A stretch of DNA of 64,000 nucleotides, from contig WELA01009514.1 in NCBI GenBank assembly GCA_009602735.1, forward strand, positions 41,192 through 105,191, in the 5' to 3' direction. This stretch comes from Mesotaenium endlicherianum. Its lineage: Eukaryota > Streptophyta > Zygnematophyceae > Zygnematales > Mesotaeniaceae. The translations under genes were made by a program, and so were the position numbers. The notes under the pieces are model-generated. The model worked only from the letters and a program-made list of their open reading frames with translations. It was not told the DNA's origin and searched no databases. Of this stretch, positions 1 through 9,173 are shown in pieces. Position 1 is the first letter of the stretch. Each line of letters starts with the position of its first letter.

Positions 1-382
1 GCTGGTTCTGATAATTCGAAAGATAAGGATCGGCCAGGTGCTTCCATTCGCGGTCGCTCACATAAACTTCTTCGTAATGATGCACCATTTCATCGATGTG
101 AAAGCGCATCAACTTTTCAATTTTCTCTATGGCGGTGATCTTTTCTGCTTCTACTTCGTCTATATAATGCATGAAACGGTTGGCAACACTGAAGCATAAT
201 TCGTGCAGCAATTCGGTTTTGGATTTGATGTGGTTGTACAGGCTGGCTGCTTCCACACCTACTGCTTCAGCAAGATCGCGCATGCTGGCAGCTTTGAAAC
301 CTTTCTCCCTGAAAAGGGCAGCTGCTTTGGTAACGATCACCTCTTTACGCGATACGTTTTTCTCTGTTTTTATCCTGGCCAT
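1..382 (-). CDS. TetR/AcrR family transcriptional regulator (3' end beyond left edge)
   Basis: This is a DNA-binding repressor of the TetR family. The visible 127 residues start at ATG 382 (MARIKTEKNVSRKEV) and remain open to the left edge, so the C-terminal ligand pocket is incomplete. Residues about 14-60 form the N-terminal helix-turn-helix: ...AALFREKGFKAASM, RDLAEAVGVEAASLYNHIKSK, with the family's typical LYNHIKSK recognition helix end. A ligand cannot be deduced. The gene is divergent from the PfkB kinase gene, and an inverted repeat at 400-413 lies 18 bases before its start, which would suit self-regulation. The family call rests on the HTH; the pathway is unknown. Confidence 0.88.
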   Translation of the reverse strand, partial: MARIKTEKNVSRKEVIVTKAAALFREKGFKAASMRDLAEAVGVEAASLYNHIKSKTELLHELCFSVANRFMHYIDEVEAEKITAIEKIEKLMRFHIDEMVHHYEEVYVSDREWKHLADPYLSNYQNQ

Positions 383-399
383 AACGCGAATATAACATA

Positions 400-413
400 C
401 TAACGCGTGTTAG
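400..413. promoter_or_regulatory. Inverted repeat, candidate TetR operator
   Basis: The sequence CTAAC-GCGT-GTTAG is a 5-bp inverted repeat with a 4-base centre. It lies between the divergent TetR and PfkB genes, just upstream of the TetR start. TetR regulators usually bind such palindromes near their own gene. The short arms keep confidence moderate. Confidence 0.45.
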
Positions 414-509
414 GGAAATAATCGCAGCTTAAAATCTTATTATGTTAGTTTTTTTATACTCCTTTGAAAGACCTAGTTTCGCTCCCCGGTAACCAACCTT
501 ATATCCATT

Positions 510-1430
510 ATGTCATTAGTTGTTGTCGGATCCATGGCTTTCGACGCCATTGAAACCCCTTTCGGGAAAAGTGATAAGATCATTGGCGGAGCGGGCACTT
601 ATATTGCCTGGTGCGCTTCCAACTTCACCCCGGTTAAACAGATATCTGTAGTAGGCGGCGATTTTCCGCAGTCAGAACTGGATGCGCTTACTGCCAGGGG
701 CGTTACCCTGGAAGGGGTGCAGGTGAAAAAGGACGAAAAAACCTTTTTTTGGAGCGGCCGCTACCACATGGATATGAACACCCGCGACACGCTGGATACA
801 CAGTTGAACGTGCTGGCCAATTTTGAGCCGGTGGTGCCTGAAAGCTACCAGGACTGTGAGTTTCTGATGCTGGGCAACCTGCTTCCATCTGTACAACGCA
901 GTGTGATAGAGCAATTGAAGACCCGTCCGAAACTCATCGTTATGGACACCATGAATTTCTGGATGGAAGTGGCCATGGATGAATTGAAGAAGACCCTGGC
1001 CATGGTGGATGTATTGATGGTGAACGACAGTGAAGCCCGCCAGCTGAGCGGAGAATTTTCATTGGTGAAAGCTGCAGCAGTTATTGAAAAAATGGGCCCC
1101 CGCTTTGTGATCATCAAAAAGGGAGAACACGGCGCGCTGCTGTTCCATGAGAATAAGGTATTCTTTGCTCCCGCCCTGCCCCTGGAAGATGTGTTCGACC
1201 CCACCGGAGCCGGCGATACTTTTGCCGGAGGCTTTATCGGCCACCTGGCTAAAACCCGCGATATCTCTTTCGAGAATATGAAAACAGCCATTATCCTGGG
1301 TAGCGCTATGGCCTCGTTCTGCGTAGAGAAATTCGGTACGCAACGCCTGCGCGAGATTGGCAAAAGTGATATCGATGCACGCCTTGAACAGTTTGTGCAA
1401 CTGGTGAATTTTGACATTGATTTGGTTTAA
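510..1430 (+). CDS. PfkB family carbohydrate kinase
   Basis: The 306-residue protein is a ribokinase-like (PfkB) sugar or nucleoside kinase. The second PfkB signature is clear near residues 230-245 (DPTGAGDTFAGGF), with the catalytic Asp in GAGD. The N-terminal region contains the usual glycine-rich substrate-binding segment (KIIGGAGTYIAWCASNF). Length is typical of the family. The start at 510 (MSLVVVGSMAFDAIETPFG) gives the standard N-terminal beta strand. The substrate cannot be told from sequence; adenosine, ribose and fructose kinases all share these motifs. The gene appears to be transcribed alone, because the next gene has its own promoter and leader. Confidence 0.88.
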   Translation: MSLVVVGSMAFDAIETPFGKSDKIIGGAGTYIAWCASNFTPVKQISVVGGDFPQSELDALTARGVTLEGVQVKKDEKTFFWSGRYHMDMNTRDTLDTQLNVLANFEPVVPESYQDCEFLMLGNLLPSVQRSVIEQLKTRPKLIVMDTMNFWMEVAMDELKKTLAMVDVLMVNDSEARQLSGEFSLVKAAAVIEKMGPRFVIIKKGEHGALLFHENKVFFAPALPLEDVFDPTGAGDTFAGGFIGHLAKTRDISFENMKTAIILGSAMASFCVEKFGTQRLREIGKSDIDARLEQFVQLVNFDIDLV

Positions 1431-1453
1431 TAACAGATTTACCACTATCTTCG
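1421..1453 (+). promoter_or_regulatory. Bacteroidota-type promoter for asd leader
   Basis: TTTG (1421-1424) and TATCTTCG (1446-1453) are separated by 21 bases. This matches the -33 TTTG and -7 TAnnTTTG promoter of Bacteroidota with one mismatch in the -7 box. Transcription would start near 1457-1460, right before the leader ORF at 1461. Confidence 0.5.
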
Positions 1454-1460
1454 CCGGGCA

Positions 1461-1505
1461 ATGATGAACATGAAACATACAAAACGTATTAAGAAACCTC
1501 TCTGA
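1461..1505 (+). CDS. Putative asd leader peptide (14 aa)
   Basis: A short ORF upstream of asd reads M-M-N-M-K-H-T-K-R-I-K-K-P-L then TGA. Ten of its 14 residues (three Met, four Lys, Asn, Thr, Ile) are amino acids made from aspartate, the pathway in which Asd acts. The TGA is followed by a potential antiterminator arm and a strong terminator hairpin, the layout of a transcription attenuator. ATGs at 1461, 1464 and 1470 are all in frame; if transcription starts near 1458, the third gives a short untranslated leader. The peptide itself probably has no function. It is inferred from composition and context only. Confidence 0.6.
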   Translation: MMNMKHTKRIKKPL

Positions 1506-1547
1506 CGGGAAGGTGCCTGATCGTTTGTGTATGACAAAATATACTCA

Positions 1548-1583
1548 GAGGCCTTCCCAAACAGGAAGGCCTCTTTCTTTTTA
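1548..1583 (+). terminator. Terminator hairpin, probable attenuator of asd
   Basis: A perfect 10-bp stem, GAGGCCTTCC (1548-1557) and GGAAGGCCTC (1564-1573), with a 6-base loop is followed by TTTCTTTTT. It lies 42 bases after the leader stop codon and before asd. GGGAAGG at 1507-1513 can pair with CCTTCCC at 1552-1558, disrupting the 5' arm of the stem, so an alternative antiterminator is possible. It could also be read as the terminator of the PfkB gene, but the leader ORF and promoter in between favour attenuation. Confidence 0.75.
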
Positions 1584-1633
1584 ATCAACCTCAAAAAAAA
1601 GGGATACGTAACCCTTAAAAAAACGTAGACAAA

Positions 1634-2623
1634 ATGAAAGTAGCTGTTGTAGGTGCAACCGGACTGGTAGGCACCAAAATGTTGCAGGTGCTGGCCGAAC
1701 GCAACTTCCCCGTAACAGAATTGGTTCCTGTAGCATCTGAAAGATCAGTAGGTAAGGAAGTAGAATTCAAAGGGAAAAAATACAAAGTGGTGAGCATGGC
1801 CGATGGTATCGCCGCCAAGCCCGCTGTAGCTATTTTCTCTGCCGGTGGAAGCACATCCCTGGAATGGGCGCCCAAATTTGCCGAAGCAGGCATCCGCGTG
1901 ATCGATAACTCTTCTGCATGGCGTATGGACCCCACCAAAAAACTGGTAGTGCCTGAAGTAAATGCATCGGTGCTCACCGGCAACGATTACATCATTGCTA
2001 ATCCTAACTGCTCTACCATACAAATGGTGGTGGCCTTGCAGCCGCTGCATGCCCGTTATAAAATCAAAAGGGTAGTGGTAAGCACTTACCAGAGTGTTAC
2101 CGGTACCGGCAAAAAAGCGGTAGATCAGTTGTTCAATGAAAGAAAAGGTGTGAAAGGCGATATGGCTTATAAATACCAGATCGACCTCAACGTGATCCCG
2201 CAGATTGATGTGTTCCTCGACAACGGTTATACCAAAGAAGAAATGAAAATGGTGAATGAGACCAAAAAAATCATGCAGGACGATTCGATCCGCGTAACGG
2301 CTACTACCGTACGTATTCCGGTTGTGGGTGGCCACAGCGAAAGCGTGAACGTGGAATTTGAAAACGATTTCGACCTGAATGAAGTACAGCAATTGCTGAG
2401 CGCTGCACCGGGTGTGATCGTAGAGAACAACGATGCTGAACTCTTGTACCCCATGCCTTTGAATGCGCACGAGCGGGACGAAGTGTTTGTAGGAAGACTG
2501 CGCAGGGATGAAACACAACCCAAAACACTGAACATGTGGATCGTGAGCGATAACCTGCGCAAAGGCGCTGCTACCAATGCCGTGCAGATCGCAGAATATC
2601 TCCTGAGCAAATCGATCTTATAA
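1634..2623 (+). CDS. asd: Aspartate-semialdehyde dehydrogenase
   Basis: The enzyme reduces aspartyl phosphate to aspartate semialdehyde with NADPH, the branch point to lysine, methionine, threonine and isoleucine. The 329-residue protein has the N-terminal NADP-binding loop VGATGLVGTKML (residues 6-17), the catalytic Cys126 in NPNCSTIQ, and the late histidine motif GGHSESVNVEF. Length is normal. The start at 1634 gives the conserved MKVAVVGATG beginning. A strong terminator lies 50 bases upstream, after a Lys/Met/Thr/Ile-rich leader peptide, suggesting feedback control by its own pathway products. A terminator follows at 2650. Confidence 0.97.
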   Translation: MKVAVVGATGLVGTKMLQVLAERNFPVTELVPVASERSVGKEVEFKGKKYKVVSMADGIAAKPAVAIFSAGGSTSLEWAPKFAEAGIRVIDNSSAWRMDPTKKLVVPEVNASVLTGNDYIIANPNCSTIQMVVALQPLHARYKIKRVVVSTYQSVTGTGKKAVDQLFNERKGVKGDMAYKYQIDLNVIPQIDVFLDNGYTKEEMKMVNETKKIMQDDSIRVTATTVRIPVVGGHSESVNVEFENDFDLNEVQQLLSAAPGVIVENNDAELLYPMPLNAHERDEVFVGRLRRDETQPKTLNMWIVSDNLRKGAATNAVQIAEYLLSKSIL

Positions 2624-2649
2624 TAATTGCAAGAATGTGAGTGAGTACC

Positions 2650-2677
2650 GGGGCTTCAGCAATGGAGCCCCTTTTTA
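2650..2677 (+). terminator. Rho-independent terminator after asd
   Basis: GGGGCTTC (2650-2657) pairs with GGAGCCCC (2664-2671), one G-T wobble, with a 6-base loop, then TTTTT. It ends the asd transcript 27 bases after the stop codon. Confidence 0.85.
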
Positions 2678-2717
2678 ATGCGATGTTGTGTACCTTTAAA
2701 GCACAACAAACCGCACC

Positions 2718-4205
2718 ATGAAATTGTTGAGCGCACAACAATGCCAGCAATGGGATGCATATACCATGCAGCACGAGCCCATCGCTTCTATTGACCTGAT
2801 GGAAAGAGCCGGGCTCAAATGCACCGAATGGCTGATAGAGCATAAATACAATGAAATGCCTATGCTGGTCTTCTGCGGTAAAGGCAATAATGGTGGCGAT
2901 GGCCTGGTCATTGCGAGGCTGATGATAGAAGCGGGTGCAGCAGTAACGGTTTACATACTGGAATACGGATCCAAAGGCACCGATGATTTCCAGCGCAACC
3001 TCGAAAAATTACACCGGCTCAGTAAAGACATCCATTTCATACAATCACCTGCCGCATTTCCTGTTATTGAACGGGAGAGTCTCGTCATAGACGCCTTGTT
3101 CGGTACGGGTTTGAACAGGCCACTCCACGATCTCGCTGCTGCACTCGCAGAACACATCAACCAATCAAATGCAAAACTGATAGCTATTGATGTGCCCAGT
3201 GGTATGCCCGTTGATAATTTCTTTGTTGATGCGCCAGTGCTTCGAGCCCACCATACACTTACTTTTCAATCGCTTAAATATGCTTTTCTTCTGCCTGAGT
3301 ATGGCAAATACACAGGAGATATAACGGTACTTAATATAGGACTGATGTCTTCGTTTTTATCTACCATCGATGCCAAGACCGAATTGATAGAACAACAAGA
3401 TGCCGCCAGCATATTGAAACAGAGAGACCGTTTTTCTCATAAAGGAACTTATGGCCATGCATTGTTGATGGCCGGGCATGAAGGACAGATGGGAGCAGCC
3501 ATACTCGCTTCCAAAGCCTGCCTGCGATCAGGTGTTGGTAAACTCACTGTGCTGGTACCGCAAGCACAACTGCCGGTGATCCAGACCGCAGTGCCGGAAG
3601 CGATGGCATTGCCCAGGGAAAGAGGATTACCCGTATTTAATGGGTTGGCGACTGTTGGTATGGGGCCGGGCATGTCGTTTATGAAAGGCACTACTGAATG
3701 TATTGAGACCTTGCTGGAATTGTATAAAAGACCGATGGTGTTTGACGCAGATGCATTCACTTATTTTGAGATGCAAAAAGAGGCGCTTTCTCAAATACCT
3801 TCCGGGTCGTTGCTTACGCCGCATCCCAAAGAGTTCGACCGGCTTTTCGGTACAAATGAAAACAGTTTTCAAAGGCAGCAGAAAGCGATTGCGCTTTCTG
3901 CTGAATATCCTTTTATCATCATCCTGAAAGGGCATTATACTTTGATAGCTGCAAACGGTAAAGGATGGTTCAATACCACAGGAAATGCCGGTATGGCAAA
4001 GGGTGGCTCGGGTGATGCGTTAACAGGCATACTGACTGCTTTGCTGGCGCAGGGTTATGAACCACTGAAAGCAGCTAAACTGGGCGTGTACCTGCATGGG
4101 CTCGCCGGCGATCTTGCTTTAGAACAACAAACTATGGAAACACTCTTACCCAGCGACCTGATTGAGTCACTTGCAACAGCATTCCGAACGATACGTGTTA
4201 CTTGA
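2718..4205 (+). CDS. nnr: Bifunctional NAD(P)H-hydrate epimerase / ADP-dependent NAD(P)H-hydrate dehydratase
   Basis: This is the nicotinamide repair enzyme (YjeF). The N-terminal domain (about residues 1-215) epimerises damaged R-NAD(P)HX; the C-terminal domain (about 225-495) dehydrates S-NAD(P)HX back to NAD(P)H using ADP. The epimerase shows GKGNNGGDGLVIARL near residue 54. The dehydratase, a ribokinase-like fold, shows LTPHPKEFDRLFG and the anion-hole motif GNAGMAKGGSGDALTGIL. Length of 495 residues is normal for the fused form. It sits alone between a terminator and a convergent gene pair. Confidence 0.95.
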   Translation: MKLLSAQQCQQWDAYTMQHEPIASIDLMERAGLKCTEWLIEHKYNEMPMLVFCGKGNNGGDGLVIARLMIEAGAAVTVYILEYGSKGTDDFQRNLEKLHRLSKDIHFIQSPAAFPVIERESLVIDALFGTGLNRPLHDLAAALAEHINQSNAKLIAIDVPSGMPVDNFFVDAPVLRAHHTLTFQSLKYAFLLPEYGKYTGDITVLNIGLMSSFLSTIDAKTELIEQQDAASILKQRDRFSHKGTYGHALLMAGHEGQMGAAILASKACLRSGVGKLTVLVPQAQLPVIQTAVPEAMALPRERGLPVFNGLATVGMGPGMSFMKGTTECIETLLELYKRPMVFDADAFTYFEMQKEALSQIPSGSLLTPHPKEFDRLFGTNENSFQRQQKAIALSAEYPFIIILKGHYTLIAANGKGWFNTTGNAGMAKGGSGDALTGILTALLAQGYEPLKAAKLGVYLHGLAGDLALEQQTMETLLPSDLIESLATAFRTIRVT

Positions 4206-4226
4206 TACTCTTGGCGATTTTTGTCG

Positions 4227-4763
4227 TTAGAAAACAGGTAAATCATCTTCCTGTAATGCCAGACTTTTTTTCACATTCTTCTTTTCTCTCTGACGAATCT
4301 TACTATCATGCTGTAGTTGGTATGCCTTCTTTTTTTCTACTAGACGAAACCAGTATGACGCTGGAATGGTTTTATTCGAATGCAGTTCCAAGCGTATAAA
4401 AATCTGTTCGCCGGGCTCCCGTCGGTCACTAATCAATTGACTGAGTAAGGTTTCGTGTATGTTAATCTCGTAAGCGAATTCCTTTCTTTTCTTTCCTCCT
4501 AATTGCTGATATTCTTTTAAAAAATGTCCAAAGGTTCTGGTAGGTTGGTAGCTCTCAGACTTCAAATAATCTTCGAGTTGAAAACGCAATTGTAAAATCC
4601 TTGCAAGGAGTTTATCCACCGGTTTTGCTTGTTCCAAGCTTTTAGCACGAGCAGTGGCGAGTTGTGCTGATGCTTCTGCTTGCTGACGAATAGATAGTTT
4701 TACAGGCAATACAAAGCTTTCTGCGATCTGTTTGTCCGTCAATCCTGCAAATGCTTTTTTCAT
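4227..4763 (-). CDS. HigA-like helix-turn-helix protein, putative antitoxin
   Basis: A 178-residue protein whose residues about 76-150 resemble the HigA/XRE antitoxin fold: FGHFLKEYQQLGGKKRKEFA, then a helix-turn-helix (INIHETLLSQLISDRREPG) and a WFRLVEKKKAYQL tail like the WLRLQ..YDL tail of HigA. The first 75 residues are a charged helical extension that I do not recognise and could be the part that binds the partner. The C-terminus is lysine-rich. Its ATG overlaps the stop of the GNAT gene by 4 bases, so the two are translated together, in HigBA order (toxin candidate first). The palindrome at 5238-5274 may be its binding site. The antitoxin role is inferred. Confidence 0.65.
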   Translation of the reverse strand: MKKAFAGLTDKQIAESFVLPVKLSIRQQAEASAQLATARAKSLEQAKPVDKLLARILQLRFQLEDYLKSESYQPTRTFGHFLKEYQQLGGKKRKEFAYEINIHETLLSQLISDRREPGEQIFIRLELHSNKTIPASYWFRLVEKKKAYQLQHDSKIRQREKKNVKKSLALQEDDLPVF

Positions 4764-5227
4764 TGAATGTATTTCTTTAAAAGATTAAATAATGGCCGAC
4801 CATCTAAGTATACTTGTAGGCCTGCATCCATCATGCCGTAAGCTCTGATATAATGCGGCTTGAGTTCCGTTTTGGGTATTAAGGAAATGCAGGCCTTGTA
4901 ACCATATTTGGCAATTGCCAACCTGCAGGTAAAAGCGATCAGGTTACCAGCGATTCTATCAAAGTGCTTGCCGACCCCTTTATTTTCTACAGAGACGGCC
5001 AGTAGCTTTACTTCAATGCGATCTTCCTGCGGAAAATCCAGCAGATGCATAAGTCCCAGAATATCTCCAGAAACGGGATGTACCAGTTTAAAAAGCAGTG
5101 GCTGGCCTTTGAGTTTTTTCCAATTGAAAAAATAGCGTTTAACTGTCAGCTTTTTAAAGTCTTCATCCGTAACTGGTTCTACAGAAACTGCTAACTTATT
5201 CCCACTCCGCAGTTCGATGATTGTCAT
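4760..5227 (-). CDS. GNAT-like acetyltransferase, putative toxin partner
   Basis: A 155-residue protein with features of the GNAT N-acetyltransferase fold. The acetyl-CoA pyrophosphate loop is visible as ENKGVGK (residues 81-87) after the strand IEVKLLAVSV and before a long helix, and a late segment TELKPHYIRAYGM resembles motif B. No substrate can be deduced. Its start is 11 bases from a 15-bp palindrome, and its stop overlaps the start of a HigA-like HTH gene. Known GNAT toxins acetylate charged tRNAs but usually pair with ribbon-helix-helix antitoxins; an HTH partner is less usual. Alternative: an ordinary acetyltransferase with its own regulator. Confidence 0.6.
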   Translation of the reverse strand: MTIIELRSGNKLAVSVEPVTDEDFKKLTVKRYFFNWKKLKGQPLLFKLVHPVSGDILGLMHLLDFPQEDRIEVKLLAVSVENKGVGKHFDRIAGNLIAFTCRLAIAKYGYKACISLIPKTELKPHYIRAYGMMDAGLQVYLDGRPLFNLLKKYIQ

Positions 5228-5237
5228 TAATCAAATA

Positions 5238-5274
5238 TACCAAAATCTTTACAAAAAGAGTAAAGATTTTGGTA
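5238..5274. promoter_or_regulatory. 15-bp perfect palindrome, operator of GNAT/HTH pair
   Basis: TACCAAAATCTTTAC (5238-5252) and its exact inverse GTAAAGATTTTGGTA (5260-5274) flank a 7-base centre. The palindrome begins 11 bases upstream of the GNAT start and covers the expected promoter. Its length, perfection and place fit autoregulation by the HTH protein of the pair. Confidence 0.75.
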
Positions 5275-5331
5275 AAAAAAATGTTATTAAATGAGAAGTG
5301 GCTATATGTTAGCTATTTAAAGAATGGGCTA

Positions 5332-6003
5332 CTAATGAACGATGGCCATATTCAGAAAACGGATCAGCGGTTGTAATGTTTCGAAAGAATGGATGATTTT
5401 TTTAGAAAGGTCTTTACTGGTTAAATCGGCATCGGTAAAAGGAACCGTGGCTATCCAACTGGTTAGTTTGATGTATTCAATAGCAGGATTGCTTTTATCA
5501 TATCCTTTCGGTTCACGAACCAAAGAGAGTCCTTCTCCTTTTTCCAGGTCGCCATACAATGCCGCAAATTTTTTACTCCTGATAATACTGCTGAAATCCT
5601 TCCAGCTGTAATCGATCTCCTGGCGTATCTTTTTCAATTGATCGCCTTCTACCATGTACCGGCCACCGCCCGAAAAACTATTGCCTCCCGGTTCAATATG
5701 GAAATAATAACCGGCGAGCATGGACTTTTTACCGCCTTCAATGATGCTGGACGCGAAGTTGGTTTTATAAGGGTCTTTGTTCTTGCTGAAGCGGATGTCG
5801 CGATTGATACGAAACAGGCAGTCCTTACCTGCAAGCCCTGCAATAGCCGGTTCTTTTTTACCAAAACCTTTGATCACCTGGTTGGTGAGCTCAGTGAAAT
5901 CTGCTTTGGCGGCATCATAAGCTTTCCGGTTTTTATCGAACCATTCTTTGTTGTTATTCTTTTTCAGGTTCTTCAGGAATTGAAGGGTTGCAGGCTGTAA
6001 CAT
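5332..6003 (-). CDS. DUF2461 domain-containing protein
   Basis: A 223-residue soluble protein of the DUF2461 (TIGR02453) family, whose biochemical role is not known. Typical features are the N-terminal LQFLKNLKKNNNKEWFDKNR, the middle segment LFRINRDIRFSKNKDPYKTNF and YYFHIEPGGNSFSGGGRY. It starts 3 bases after the ligA stop and is surely co-transcribed with ligA. No membrane segments or signal peptide are seen. The family assignment is strong; no function should be read from it. Confidence 0.9.
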   Translation of the reverse strand: MLQPATLQFLKNLKKNNNKEWFDKNRKAYDAAKADFTELTNQVIKGFGKKEPAIAGLAGKDCLFRINRDIRFSKNKDPYKTNFASSIIEGGKKSMLAGYYFHIEPGGNSFSGGGRYMVEGDQLKKIRQEIDYSWKDFSSIIRSKKFAALYGDLEKGEGLSLVREPKGYDKSNPAIEYIKLTSWIATVPFTDADLTSKDLSKKIIHSFETLQPLIRFLNMAIVH

Positions 6004-6006
6004 GAT

Positions 6007-8166
<2,160 letters not shown>

Positions 8167-8297
8167 TCATTTTGCATTTTTTTTCGTGAACTTTGCATTC
8201 TCTATGTAAGACCACTGAGCTTTTGGAGGCCTTTTACAAGGCATTCCATACGAGTCAAACGACAGCCGCCCGAAGCGGTGCTTTAAAAAAAATATGG

Positions 8298-9035
8298 ATG
8301 AAAAAGAAGATTGCTCCTATCGTACATGAACCACACCTGGTGAAAGATGCCGTTAAGCTGGTGAAGTCTTACCCCACAGTACCCCTTACGATCGACTGTG
8401 TGATATTCGGATTTGAAGAGAACGAATTGAAAGTACTGTTGATCAAGAGTGACCTGGAAGTGTATAAGGATAAATATTCCCTGCTTGGCGATATTGTAAA
8501 GGACAATGAAGAACTCGATGATGCCGCCTACCGGGTATTGAAAGAGCGTACCGGTATGAATGATGTATTTCTCGACCAGGTAAAAGCTTTCGGACATCCC
8601 CACCGCCATCCGGGCGGGCGGGTTATTACAGTGGCCTATTGCTCACTGCTCAACATCAACCACCACGAGCTCAAGATACACGACAACGAACTCAACTGGC
8701 ACAGCGTTTCCGCCCTGCAAGGGATGGCTTTCGACCATAAAGAAATTGTAGACGCCAGCTATCAATGGTTGCAAAAAAGGATACAGGAACACCCGCTCGG
8801 CTTCAACCTGTTGCCCGAAAAATTTTCACTCCGCGAACTGCAAAATCTGTACGAAGCCATACTGGGCGTGCGTCTCGACCGACGCAACTTCCGCAAAAAA
8901 TTCGCTTCGATGGACCTGCTCATCGATATCGATGAAATGGAACAGGATGTTCCGCATCGCCCGGGAAAACTCTACAAGTTTAATTTCGAAAAGTACGAAA
9001 AACGCAAGCGTACCTGGATAGGTATTGATTTCTAA
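8298..9035 (+). CDS. Nudix-type (NrtR/AraR-like) transcriptional regulator
   Basis: The 245-residue protein has an N-terminal Nudix-fold domain and a C-terminal winged-helix region (about residues 160-235: NLLPEKFSLRELQNLYEAIL, DRRNFRKKFASMDLL), the layout of NrtR-type regulators. The Nudix box region reads GDIVKDNEELDDAAYRVL then KERTG. The catalytic RE and EE glutamates are replaced (R-V and E-R), so hydrolysis is unlikely and ligand sensing is favoured. ATG 8298 gives MKKKIAPIVHE; an upstream in-frame start at 8193 adds a non-conserved stretch. Known relatives in Bacteroidota control sugar use. Its position directly upstream of the starch locus, with a palindrome at 9127-9147, makes it the likely regulator of that locus. 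Confidence 0.85.
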   Translation: MKKKIAPIVHEPHLVKDAVKLVKSYPTVPLTIDCVIFGFEENELKVLLIKSDLEVYKDKYSLLGDIVKDNEELDDAAYRVLKERTGMNDVFLDQVKAFGHPHRHPGGRVITVAYCSLLNINHHELKIHDNELNWHSVSALQGMAFDHKEIVDASYQWLQKRIQEHPLGFNLLPEKFSLRELQNLYEAILGVRLDRRNFRKKFASMDLLIDIDEMEQDVPHRPGKLYKFNFEKYEKRKRTWIGIDF

Positions 9036-9085
9036 TCCCCTTCACTTAAATCGATATTAAAAATTATTTCCGGCCAAAAAAAATA

Positions 9086-9114
9086 TTTGGTTGTTTGGAA
9101 AAAGTCCTACTTTG
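9086..9114 (+). promoter_or_regulatory. Candidate promoter of the amylase/sus operon
   Basis: TTTG (9086-9089) and TACTTTG (9108-9114) are 18 bases apart, close to the Bacteroidota promoter, though the -7 box is one base short. Transcription would start near 9120, just ahead of the palindrome. Confidence 0.4.
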
Positions 9115-9126
9115 TGCACTCAATTA

Positions 9127-9147
9127 AATGTGTAAATTTTACACATT
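9127..9147. promoter_or_regulatory. Perfect 21-bp palindrome, candidate operator of starch locus
   Basis: AATGTGTAAA and TTTACACATT are exact inverted repeats around a single central T. The site lies about 10 bases after the predicted transcription start and 27 bases before the amylase start, where a bound repressor would block transcription. The adjacent Nudix-type regulator is the obvious candidate protein. Confidence 0.7.
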
Positions 9148-9173
9148 AATGAAAATTACGTTTGCCAGCACAT

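Noticed and set aside
845-1417. 190-residue minus-strand ORF inside the PfkB gene
   Set aside because: It is the antisense shadow of a strongly conserved kinase gene with clear PfkB motifs.
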